Shown one piece after another: positions 1 to 6,571 of a stretch of 16,449 nt of DNA. Numbering within the stretch: position 1 is the first letter of the stretch; every line of letters starts with the position of its first letter. Source of the stretch: a bacterium (GTDB lineage Bacteria; Pseudomonadota; Alphaproteobacteria; Rs-D84; CACZYB01). Under the pieces are notes generated by a model. That model did not search any database, was not told the origin of the DNA, and saw only the letters and a list, made by a program, of their open reading frames with translations. Location: NCBI GenBank assembly GCA_024692925.1, contig JAILLX010000056.1:1-16449 (forward strand). Direction: 5' to 3'. Position numbers and translations under genes: made by a program.

Positions 1-479
1 TTTATTAAATATCTCCATGCATATCTATATTTATAAGCAAATGTTTTTTGTATTTTATCATTTATATTTGTGTATACAAAAGTATTTGTAAAATTTACTG
101 ATTCATATGGATGTTTTTCAAAATAAAAACCACCACAAACAATATCAGCATCTGAATTACCAAGTGCTGAAATCATTTTTTCATAATAATCCAGAGGGAT
201 ATAATCATCACTATCTATAAAATGAATATAATCGCCGGTTGCATTTTTTATACCAGTATTTCTTGATGCAGATAAACCCATATTTTTTTGATAAATATAT
301 TTTATCCTTTTATCTTTTTTAACATATGCTTTACAAATATCAATCGAAGAATCTTTTGATCCATCATTTACCAAAATAATCTCAAGATTTTTATATGTTT
401 GATTAATAATACTTTCCAAACATTGAGAAAGATAAAGTTCTACATTATACACAGGAATAATTACTGATATTTTTTTCAT
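1..479 (-). CDS. Family 2 glycosyltransferase, N-terminal part (cut by window edge)
   Basis: I translated this partial gene by hand: 159 codons from the ATG at 477-479, still open at base 1, so the C-terminus is missing. The N-terminus is a classic GT-A glycosyltransferase family 2 fold: MKKISVIIPVYN at 1-12, the nucleotide-binding LVNDGSKD at 36-43, GLSASRNTGI at 68-77, and the metal-binding DXD-type motif FIDSDD at 87-92. Enzymes of this type transfer a sugar from a nucleotide-sugar donor in the cytoplasm, usually for lipopolysaccharide, capsule or exopolysaccharide. The acceptor and sugar cannot be told from this part. A GGGG ribosome binding site lies just upstream of the ATG, and a consensus-like promoter precedes it, so it is probably transcribed separately from the lipoprotein gene upstream. 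The family call is secure; the specific role is unknown. Confidence 0.9.
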   Translation of the reverse strand, partial: MKKISVIIPVYNVELYLSQCLESIINQTYKNLEIILVNDGSKDSSIDICKAYVKKDKRIKYIYQKNMGLSASRNTGIKNATGDYIHFIDSDDYIPLDYYEKMISALGNSDADIVCGGFYFEKHPYESVNFTNTFVYTNINDKIQKTFAYKYRYAWRYLI

Positions 480-508
480 GGCAACCCCTATTGTTTTAAT
501 CTTTAGGA

Positions 509-537
509 ATTTTATATTAATCATATAAAATTGTCAA
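509..537 (-). promoter_or_regulatory. Sigma70-type promoter for the glycosyltransferase gene
   Basis: On the minus strand a perfect -35 TTGACA (532-537) is followed by a 17-base spacer and a -10 TAAAAT (509-514, five of six matches). The start site would fall near 502, about 23 bases before the glycosyltransferase ATG. The -35 box lies just before the TGA stop (540-542) of the upstream lipoprotein gene on the same strand. Confidence 0.65.
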
Positions 538-539
538 TG

Positions 540-1997
540 TCAGTTTTTAGCACCATAGGTAAGAGTGAGGTTGGTGGAGTATTTGTCTGTATACTCTAAT
601 ATCCCTACACTCTCTTTCTTTTCTCCTTCTCCATAATATCTTATCTCTTTTATCTCTCCTTTTCTATCTCCTGCTTTCGTTTCATATATCTCCGGAAGTG
701 TTGAACTATTTCCTTCTTTCAACTTAAACTCCCATTCTTCATCTTCTATCTCTATATCATACCAATCCTTAAATCCTATCTTAAAGCTCTTCTCTTTCCC
801 TAATCTATATTCTATATCTCCTTCTAACTTTGATATTCCTTTATCTAACTCTTTTATTCTACCTATAACTTTTCCTTTAAATACTGTCCCTTCTTCTATT
901 GCTTCCTCTTCTAATCTATTCCTTTCATATCCTCCTATTATCGGCATCATCTCACCTATCCTTTCATAATCTTCATATTTCTCTTTTTCTTCCCAATAAC
1001 CATAATCACTATACGATAAATCTACTCCCTTCCCTAAAAAATTTAATCTTAATTCTTTTGCTTTTAATTCTTCCTCTCTCACACCTTCTTTCCATAGCAA
1101 TGATGACGTTTCCATTGATACTGTATTCGGATCTGATAACATCAATAATTCTTCATCTTTATATCTTTGATCTTCTTCCTTTTTGCTATAACTAAAACTT
1201 TCTCCATTAAAACTTAAATTTTTAAAACCTTCCTTTCTTAAATCACTTAAACTATATTTCTTATCATTGTATAAAAACATAGGAGTTGATACAGTTTCAT
1301 CATCTCCACTTTCTTCTAATGCTAAATTGTAATTGTAATCTTCACCTGTACAGCTATTTATACACGTTATATTCTTTAACTCTTGAACTTGTTCCTTTAG
1401 TTTATCAAAATCTTCATTCGAAAATTTTTCTTCTTTGTTTTCCTTCACAGATACTGTATATGGTGCGTCCTTTGATACAGAAACATAACTTATACTGCCA
1501 TCACTTTCTTCTTTCTCTTTGAACTCATAATTTTCCGCCATACTCTCTTTATATTTTTCTAAATATTTTAGTACATCACTCTTCTTCTCAAATGCCATAT
1601 TGTATTTATCACTAAATTCAGATACCGCTAATATTTCCGTTGTATCATCATCACCTTCAGCTTCAGGCAAACTCAAGGCTTCTTCGTACATTTGATTAAA
1701 TAGATTTGAGGTGGTTATTTTTACTTCATAGCCATCTTCTGTTTCTTTTATCTCTAATGCTTTTTGAAAAATATCACTGTTATTTAGTTCCGGACTTACA
1801 TAAACTTTATATCCTTTTGCTTTATTAAAATTTGTTTTAAGTGGAAGTTTTATATTTATTTCTGAGGAGGAGGAAGAAGTTGAATTGTTTACTAGTGTTG
1901 TTTCTATCTCTGGCAATGTGGATACTATACTCTCATTACCACCACAACTGCTTAACATTACACAACACACCATTAACAAAATATTTTTATTTTGCAT
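540..1997 (-). CDS. Large charged surface lipoprotein, TbpB-like C-terminal domain
   Basis: A 485-residue predicted lipoprotein. The signal peptide ends in the lipobox LSSC with Cys18 as the lipidation site, followed by a Thr/Ser-rich linker with a poly-Ser run (about 34-46). The middle is very rich in Glu and Lys (about 100-340) and holds a Cys pair, CINSC (212-216). The C-terminal third has LGKGVDLSYSDYGYW (321-335), then VFKGKVIG (372-379), YYGEGEKKESVGILEY (454-469) and a final TYGAKN. The same series occurs in the lipoprotein at 4566-5591, and it fits the eight-stranded barrel of TbpB-like (transferrin-binding protein B type) surface lipoproteins. The ligand is unknown. The start is supported by AGGAG six bases before the ATG and by a promoter upstream. 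Stretches of the coding strand are strongly purine-loaded, with AGA, ATA and GGA codons common. The lipoprotein call is firm; the TbpB-like call is by pattern only. Confidence 0.8.
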   Translation of the reverse strand: MQNKNILLMVCCVMLSSCGGNESIVSTLPEIETTLVNNSTSSSSSEINIKLPLKTNFNKAKGYKVYVSPELNNSDIFQKALEIKETEDGYEVKITTSNLFNQMYEEALSLPEAEGDDDTTEILAVSEFSDKYNMAFEKKSDVLKYLEKYKESMAENYEFKEKEESDGSISYVSVSKDAPYTVSVKENKEEKFSNEDFDKLKEQVQELKNITCINSCTGEDYNYNLALEESGDDETVSTPMFLYNDKKYSLSDLRKEGFKNLSFNGESFSYSKKEEDQRYKDEELLMLSDPNTVSMETSSLLWKEGVREEELKAKELRLNFLGKGVDLSYSDYGYWEEKEKYEDYERIGEMMPIIGGYERNRLEEEAIEEGTVFKGKVIGRIKELDKGISKLEGDIEYRLGKEKSFKIGFKDWYDIEIEDEEWEFKLKEGNSSTLPEIYETKAGDRKGEIKEIRYYGEGEKKESVGILEYTDKYSTNLTLTYGAKN

Positions 1998-2060
1998 TTT
2001 ATTCTCCTAAATAATATTAAAATGACCCCATTCTATATGGGAATTTTTTCTTAAACGAAG

Positions 2061-2089
2061 AATCTAATTTTCTTTATTTTTATTGTCAA
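2061..2089 (-). promoter_or_regulatory. Probable promoter of the charged lipoprotein gene
   Basis: The minus strand has a perfect TTGACA (2084-2089), a 17-base spacer and TAGATT (2061-2066, four of six matches to TATAAT). The predicted start near 2053 gives a leader of about 55 bases. That leader could fold a small hairpin (CCCAT at 2027-2031 with ATGGG at 2037-2041) upstream of the AGGAG ribosome binding site. Confidence 0.5.
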
Positions 2090-2149
2090 TAGGTTTTATA
2101 ATAAAACAATATTTAATTAGTTATATTGGCATATATTTTTAATATTTTG

Positions 2150-2196
2150 CAAAAATAATAAAAAATACCAAGCAATAAAATCATATATTGCTTTGG
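2150..2196 (-). terminator. Intrinsic terminator of the small gene
   Basis: Read on the minus strand, CCAAAGCAATA (2186-2196) pairs with TATTGCTTGG (2168-2177) with one bulged A, and is followed directly by the T-rich tract TATTTTTTATTAT (2155-2167). It begins 25 bases after the stop codon of the small gene at 2222. This is the arrangement expected for rho-independent termination of that gene. Confidence 0.7.
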
Positions 2197-2221
2197 AATC
2201 TGTTTTCGAATCGATAAATTT

Positions 2222-2434
2222 TTAATGAGTAAAAGAATTTCCTAAAAAAGACAAAGCTACAGATGAAACAAGATTTGATTTCTTATGACTCTTTTTACAA
2301 GCATTTTGATTGGAAGAAATTGCAGCATCAACAATTTCATCTAAAGCAGCTGATAAGGCTGAATTTGATACAATTTTATCAAAACTTACCTTCAACTGTG
2401 TTTCATCAAGGTATACCCCTCCTGCACATTTCAT
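2222..2434 (-). CDS. Small uncharacterised protein, 70 aa, in its own transcription unit
   Basis: I do not recognise this protein. It starts MKCAGGVYLDETQLKVSFDK, contains a small-residue-rich, probably helical middle (SALSAALDEIVDAAISS, 25-41) and a basic patch KKSHKK (47-52), and ends SFLGNSFTH. There are two cysteines (3 and 46), no clear signal peptide and no convincing membrane segment. An ATG four codons upstream (2446) is possible, but the one at 2434 has the better spaced site, GGAG six bases away. Reality is supported by context: a promoter with perfect TATAAT 20 bases before the upstream ATG, a ribosome binding site, and an intrinsic terminator 25 bases after the stop. The whole unit would be a transcript of about 300 bases, divergent from bipA. 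It could instead be a regulatory RNA that happens to hold an ORF. Confidence 0.6.
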   Translation of the reverse strand: MKCAGGVYLDETQLKVSFDKIVSNSALSAALDEIVDAAISSNQNACKKSHKKSNLVSSVALSFLGNSFTH

Positions 2435-2466
2435 AATTTTCTCCATTTCCCTTTTAATTTTTTTGT

Positions 2467-2495
2467 ATTATACCACATTTTTGATATATAAACAA
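2467..2495 (-). promoter_or_regulatory. Promoter of the small gene at 2222-2434
   Basis: On the minus strand, TTGTTT (2490-2495) and a perfect TATAAT (2467-2472) are separated by 17 bases. The start would be near 2460, leaving a short leader before the GGAG ribosome binding site (2441-2444). Confidence 0.6.
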
Positions 2496-2523
2496 GATTA
2501 ATTTAAAAAACTTCATTTTTTTG

Positions 2524-2552
2524 TTGCAAGTCTTTATATTTAGGTGTATTTT
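2524..2552 (+). promoter_or_regulatory. Possible promoter of bipA
   Basis: TTGCAA (2524-2529), a 17-base spacer and TATTTT (2547-2552), each with four of six consensus matches, lie 38 bases before the bipA ATG. It is the best candidate in the divergent spacer shared with the small minus-strand gene. The match is modest. Confidence 0.4.
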
Positions 2553-2590
2553 AGCACAATATTCAATCAAGAAAAAGAAAGACTTTAATT

Positions 2591-4423
2591 ATGGAAATAA
2601 GAAATATTGCTATTATAGCTCATGTTGACCACGGTAAAACTACACTTGTTGATGCTATGCTTAAACAAAGTGGTACATTCCGTGAAAATGAAAAAGTTGC
2701 TGAACGTGTAATGGATTCAGGTGATATTGAGCGTGAACGAGGAATTACTATTTTAGCAAAATGTACTTCCCTTGAATATGATAACTACAGAATTAACATT
2801 GTTGATACACCAGGGCATGCCGATTTTGGTGGTGAAGTTGAACGTATTTTGAATATGGTTGATGGTGTTGTCCTTTTAGTAGATAGTTCAGAAGGTCCAC
2901 TTCCACAAACAAAATTTGTTCTTGGAAAAGCATTAAACCTTGGGCTTCGTCCTATTGTTGTTATCAATAAAATTGATAGAAATGATGCTCGCCCTGATGA
3001 AGTTTTAAATGAAATTTTTGATCTTTTTGACAAGATGGGTGCAACAGATGAACAACTTGACTTCCCTGTACTTTATGCTGTTGGTCGTGATGGTTGGGCT
3101 GTTGAAAATCTTTCTGATATTGATAAACCAAACAAAGATTTAAAACCTCTTTTTGATTTAATTATCCGTCATGTTCCTGCTCCTCAGGTGGATAAGAATA
3201 AACCATTTTCAATGCTTGCAACAACATTGTCTGGTGATAACTTCCTTGGTCGTATTTTGACTGGAAAAATTATGTCAGGAAAGTTGAAAATGAATATGCC
3301 AGTAAAGGCAATTTCTCTTGATGGACAAACTATTGAACAAACAAAAGTCACAAAAATTTTGGCTTTCCGTGGTCTTCAGAAAACTCCTTTGGAGGAAGCC
3401 GAAGCTGGGGATATCGTTTCTATTGCAGGTTTTTCAAAGGCTACTGTTGGTGAAACTCTTTGTGATTTAAGTGTTAATGAAGCAATCAAAGCTCAACCTA
3501 TTGATCCACCAACACTTACAATGACTTTCTCGGTTAACACTTCACCATTTGCAGGACAAGAAGGTGATCGTGCAAAACTTCAAAGCCGTGTTATTTGGGC
3601 AAGACTTGAGAAAGAAGCTGAATCAAATATCGCATTAAAGATTGAACGTTCAGAAACAAATGAGTCATTCGAAGTTTCTGGTCGTGGTGAATTGCAACTT
3701 GGTATTTTGATTGAACAAATGCGTCGTGAGGGATTTGAATTTTCCGTTTCCCGTCCACGTGTTGTTTTCAAAGATATTGATGGTGTAAAATCTGAACCAT
3801 TTGAAGATGTTATTGTCGATGTTGATGAAGAATTTTCAGGTGTAGTTGTTGAAAAAATTTCAAAACGTAAAGGTACTATGACTGATATGCGTCCAACTGG
3901 TGGAAACAAAGTTCGTATCGTGTTTGAAGTTCCTTCCCGTGGTATGATTGGATATCTTTCTGAGTTTAGAACTGATACTCGTGGAACCGGTGTTTTGAAT
4001 CGTATTTTCAGTGGATATAAACCTTATGCTGGGCCAATTGAAAGATACAGAAATGGAGTTCTTGTTTCAATGGAACAGGGAACAACAACTGCATATTCTT
4101 TGTATGCATTGGAACCTCGTGGTCAACTTTTTGTTGGTGCTGGTGTTGAAGTTTATTCTGGTATGATTATTGGTGAACATGCAAAGGAAAATGATTTGGA
4201 AATCAATCCTGTAAAGGGAAAGGCTTTGACAAATCTTCGTGCATCTGGTCATGATGAAGCGACTGTGCTTGCTCCACCAAGAGTTATGAAATTGGAAGAA
4301 ATGCTTTCTTATATCGCAGATGACGAACTTTTGGAAATTACACCAAAAAGTATTCGTATGCGTAAAAAAGAGTTGGATGCCGGTATTCGCCACAAACAAC
4401 TTGGTCGCAAAAAAGAAATGTAA
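2591..4423 (+). CDS. typA: Ribosome-associated translational GTPase BipA/TypA
   Basis: A full-length (610 aa) BipA/TypA, an EF-G-like GTPase that binds the ribosome. In other bacteria it supports 50S assembly and growth under cold or stress. The G domain carries G1 AHVDHGKTT (10-18), the switch I segment ending RERGITI (48-54), G3 DTPGH (72-76) and G4 NKID (126-129). After it come the beta-barrel domain II, EF-G-like domains III and V, and the BipA-specific C-terminal domain ending in a basic tail. The segment DSGDIERERGITILAKCTS and the overall length fit the alphaproteobacterial form. The gene uses many CGT and GGT codons, as expected of a well-expressed housekeeping gene. The ribosome binding site before ATG 2591 is weak (GAAAGA), but the N-terminus MEIRNIAIIAHVDHGKTT is in the canonical position. 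A strong terminator follows, so it is probably monocistronic. Confidence 0.97.
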   Translation: MEIRNIAIIAHVDHGKTTLVDAMLKQSGTFRENEKVAERVMDSGDIERERGITILAKCTSLEYDNYRINIVDTPGHADFGGEVERILNMVDGVVLLVDSSEGPLPQTKFVLGKALNLGLRPIVVINKIDRNDARPDEVLNEIFDLFDKMGATDEQLDFPVLYAVGRDGWAVENLSDIDKPNKDLKPLFDLIIRHVPAPQVDKNKPFSMLATTLSGDNFLGRILTGKIMSGKLKMNMPVKAISLDGQTIEQTKVTKILAFRGLQKTPLEEAEAGDIVSIAGFSKATVGETLCDLSVNEAIKAQPIDPPTLTMTFSVNTSPFAGQEGDRAKLQSRVIWARLEKEAESNIALKIERSETNESFEVSGRGELQLGILIEQMRREGFEFSVSRPRVVFKDIDGVKSEPFEDVIVDVDEEFSGVVVEKISKRKGTMTDMRPTGGNKVRIVFEVPSRGMIGYLSEFRTDTRGTGVLNRIFSGYKPYAGPIERYRNGVLVSMEQGTTTAYSLYALEPRGQLFVGAGVEVYSGMIIGEHAKENDLEINPVKGKALTNLRASGHDEATVLAPPRVMKLEEMLSYIADDELLEITPKSIRMRKKELDAGIRHKQLGRKKEM

Positions 4424-4445
4424 TTTCAATAAGATATAGATATTT

Positions 4446-4480
4446 AAAGACCTCTGAAAAAAATTTTTCAGAGGTCTTTT
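4446..4480 (+). terminator. Intrinsic terminator after bipA
   Basis: AAAGACCTCTGAAAAA (4446-4461) is perfectly complementary to TTTTTCAGAGGTCTTT (4464-4479), with the T run of the 3' arm at its end. It lies 22 bases after the bipA stop. The strong GACCTCTG core makes it a good rho-independent terminator. Confidence 0.85.
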
Positions 4481-4489
4481 ATATTTGTA

Positions 4490-4518
4490 TTGTGCGAATC
4501 GGTATTTTATGATATCAT
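4490..4518 (+). promoter_or_regulatory. Probable extended -10 promoter of the second lipoprotein gene
   Basis: TATCAT (4513-4518, five of six matches) is preceded by TGA (4510-4512), giving an extended -10 (TGn). A weak -35 TTGTGC (4490-4495) sits 17 bases upstream. It lies just beyond the bipA terminator and about 47 bases before the ATG at 4566. Confidence 0.5.
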
Positions 4519-4565
4519 TGTTGGTAAGCTACGAGAATAAAAATCATTAAACAAAGAGGGGAATA

Positions 4566-5591
4566 ATGAAAAAGTCTTATTTTTTATTACTTGTGGCTTC
4601 GTCGCTTACAGGTTGTTTTACTGACGCTGAATATACTAAACCAATGCCTATTTCAAGTTTGGCAAATTTATCTGGCAATAATGCAAGAAGTATAAAAACT
4701 GCAATAGATATTTCACCAGTATTTGCAAGGGTTAATGATGAAAATCCTGCATATATGTATGATTTTGGAAATGGAAATGACGCTGAATCAATTTCGGTTG
4801 AGGAAAGTAAAGATAAAAAGCCTACTTTTAAAATCAACAATCTTGGTGGTTATAACTATACATCAAAAAATATTTCTTATGACAAAGATGGATTTGTAAA
4901 AATCGCATTTGACAGAGAGGAAGTTCCATGTATAAATTGTGTAGCTGAATTAGCATCAGAAACAGCAATTCCAAGTGGATTTGTTGGACATTCAGAAGAA
5001 CACACATTAACATTTGGTGGTAAAAAAGTTGGTTTATCGTATGCTGACTTTGGTATGTTTAAACATTCACGTACTGATGAATATATTAATCCGGAAGATA
5101 ATCAAACTTTTGTAAATTACAGTCCAGTCATTATGGATGCAGGTAATCATATTATTATTGGTTCTGCAATCATAGATAACAATGTTGTATTTAATGGAAA
5201 GACATTGGCTGTATTAAACAATCAAACTGATTTAACCGGTAATGTAAAACTTACCTTAAAACCAGAAAATTTTGCTGATTTAGAGATAAAATACAATAAT
5301 GGTATGAATTTTAATGGTACCGATTTGTATTTTTCAACTAATAGTCTTTCTGGTAATATGAATGGTGATTATTATTTCAAGAGTAATGCTTTAGGTTATT
5401 ATGGTGAAAAAAATAAGGCAACCGAAATACTTGGAACATATATTTTGAATATTTTGAACGAACAAGTAGAAGGTGATTATAATAGTATCAAAGGAATGTT
5501 TGGTGTAAAAAACAAAGACGGAATTGAAATGGAATTTGGATGCAGAAATTGTAAACTATCTCCAAGTTTAGAAGTTCCTATGAATAGGTAA
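4566..5591 (+). CDS. TbpB-like surface lipoprotein
   Basis: A 341-residue predicted lipoprotein with signal peptide MKKSYFLLLVASSLTGC; Cys17 in the lipobox LTGC is the lipidation site. The C-terminal half has FGGKKVGLSYADFGMF (150-165), VVFNGKTLAVL (207-217), YYGEKNKATEILGTY (278-292) and KGMFGVKN (309-316). These fit the C-terminal pattern of TbpB-like lipoproteins, where a barrel strand with YG.....E..G is followed by a ..GxFGAK motif. The lipoprotein at 540-1997 has the same series. Two CxxC pairs, CINC (122-125) and CRNC (326-329), could form disulfides outside the cytoplasm. The start is supported by AGAGGGG just upstream of the ATG. Its own promoter and terminator suggest a single-gene transcript. 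The ligand is unknown, and no TonB-dependent receptor or Slam translocon is present in the window. Confidence 0.85.
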   Translation: MKKSYFLLLVASSLTGCFTDAEYTKPMPISSLANLSGNNARSIKTAIDISPVFARVNDENPAYMYDFGNGNDAESISVEESKDKKPTFKINNLGGYNYTSKNISYDKDGFVKIAFDREEVPCINCVAELASETAIPSGFVGHSEEHTLTFGGKKVGLSYADFGMFKHSRTDEYINPEDNQTFVNYSPVIMDAGNHIIIGSAIIDNNVVFNGKTLAVLNNQTDLTGNVKLTLKPENFADLEIKYNNGMNFNGTDLYFSTNSLSGNMNGDYYFKSNALGYYGEKNKATEILGTYILNILNEQVEGDYNSIKGMFGVKNKDGIEMEFGCRNCKLSPSLEVPMNR

Positions 5592-5605
5592 TAGAATAAA
5601 AAATT

Positions 5606-5634
5606 AAGCCCCCTGATCGTGGGGGCTTTTTTTT
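5606..5634. terminator. Bidirectional terminator between lipoprotein gene and accA
   Basis: AAGCCCCC (5606-5613), loop TGATCGT, and GGGGGCTT (5621-5628) with a T run to 5634 form a strong hairpin after the plus-strand lipoprotein gene. Read on the minus strand, the same stem is followed by TTAATTTTTT, so it also serves the accA operon, whose stop codon touches it. Confidence 0.9.
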
Positions 5635-6562
5635 ATAACCTTGTCATTTTTGTGAATTTTTCAATTCGCTTTTCTTTTGCTTGTTTCGGAGATTTCAAAA
5701 GTTTTTTAAGTTCAGTTGAAATTGCATCCTTTACATTTGCAATAGTTTGTTCTTTATCACGTTGAGCACCACCAACTGGCTCCTCGATAATATTGTCAAT
5801 AATTCCAAGTTCAAGCAAATCATGCGAAGTCATTTTCAATGCCTTGGTTGCATCTTCTTTATGATCTTGACTTCTCCAAAGAATCGAAGCACAACCTTCT
5901 GGTGAAATAACAGAATAAACTGAATTTTCAAGCATCATTACTGTATTTGCAACGGCAATTGCAATTGCACCACCAGAACCACCTTCACCAATTATGACAC
6001 AAATACTTGGGACATCCAAATCAAAACATTTTTGTATCGATGAAGCAATTGCCTGTGCCTGTCCCCTTGCCTCTGCATCAGCACCAGGAAATGCACCAGC
6101 AGTATCAACCAAGAAAATAACAGGAAGTTTAAACTTATTTGCCAAGTCCATTAAACGGATTGCTTTTCTGTAACCTTCTGGTTTTGACATACCAAAGTTG
6201 TGTTTAAGTCGAGTTTCGGTATCGTGTCCTTTTTCCTGACCAATAATCATTACTGGTGTTGAATTAAGGTAGCCAATACCGCCAATTATTGCATTGTCAT
6301 CAGCAAACATTCTGTCACCAGAAAGTTCAATGAAACCGTCAATCATTCCATTAATATAATCAATTGCATGAGGACGTTCCGGATGACGTGCAACCTGTAC
6401 CCTATTCCAAGATGATAAATTAGAGTAAAGTTTTGAAAGTTCCTCATCCCTTTTATCAGAAAGTTTTTTTATTTTTTTGGAATCAGGTTTCTTTTCATCC
6501 TGAATTTCCTTTATTTTAGCATCCAATTCCTTTATATCTTTTTCAAAATCCAAATAAATCAT
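5633..6562 (-). CDS. accA: Acetyl-CoA carboxylase carboxyltransferase subunit alpha
   Basis: A 309-residue AccA, close to the usual 315-320. With AccD it forms the carboxyltransferase that moves CO2 from carboxybiotin (on AccB) to acetyl-CoA, making malonyl-CoA for fatty acid synthesis in the cytoplasm. The N-terminus has the typical helical segment (FEKDIKELDAKIKEI, 6-20). The crotonase-fold domain carries GDRMFADD (82-89), GQEKG (108-112), NFGMSKPEGYRKA (122-134), DTAGAFPG (153-160) and GEGGSGGA (192-199), all expected for the family. The DTAGA form is the one I associate with alphaproteobacteria. It begins 9 bases after accD, with its AGGAAG ribosome binding site overlapping the accD stop, so the two subunits are co-translated from one mRNA. 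It is the last gene of the operon and ends at the bidirectional terminator. Confidence 0.97.
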   Translation of the reverse strand: MIYLDFEKDIKELDAKIKEIQDEKKPDSKKIKKLSDKRDEELSKLYSNLSSWNRVQVARHPERPHAIDYINGMIDGFIELSGDRMFADDNAIIGGIGYLNSTPVMIIGQEKGHDTETRLKHNFGMSKPEGYRKAIRLMDLANKFKLPVIFLVDTAGAFPGADAEARGQAQAIASSIQKCFDLDVPSICVIIGEGGSGGAIAIAVANTVMMLENSVYSVISPEGCASILWRSQDHKEDATKALKMTSHDLLELGIIDNIIEEPVGGAQRDKEQTIANVKDAISTELKKLLKSPKQAKEKRIEKFTKMTRL

Positions 6563-6571
6563 TTTTACTTC

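Noticed and set aside
508..532. Inverted repeat AATTTTATAT...ATATAAAATT as a terminator
   Set aside because: The stem is A/T only and has no following T tract; it coincides with the -10 and spacer of a good promoter.
899..1195. Open frame of 98 codons on the plus strand opposite the charged lipoprotein gene
   Set aside because: It is a by-product of the pyrimidine-rich non-coding strand: Leu/Ser/Ile/His-rich, no ribosome binding site, and the minus-strand frame has a clear lipoprotein signal and family motifs.
2027..2050. CCCAT-TCTAT-ATGGG hairpin followed by a T run on the plus strand
   Set aside because: A five-base stem is weak and nothing on the plus strand upstream needs a terminator; it is more likely a chance fold in the leader of the lipoprotein mRNA.
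2310..2501. Plus-strand frame of 63 codons over the small minus-strand gene
   Set aside because: It lacks a ribosome binding site and promoter, and runs through the promoter of the minus-strand gene, which has all its own signals.
4067..4429. Minus-strand frame of 120 codons inside bipA
   Set aside because: It lies fully within a well-conserved gene and encodes a low-complexity His/Phe/Thr-rich product.
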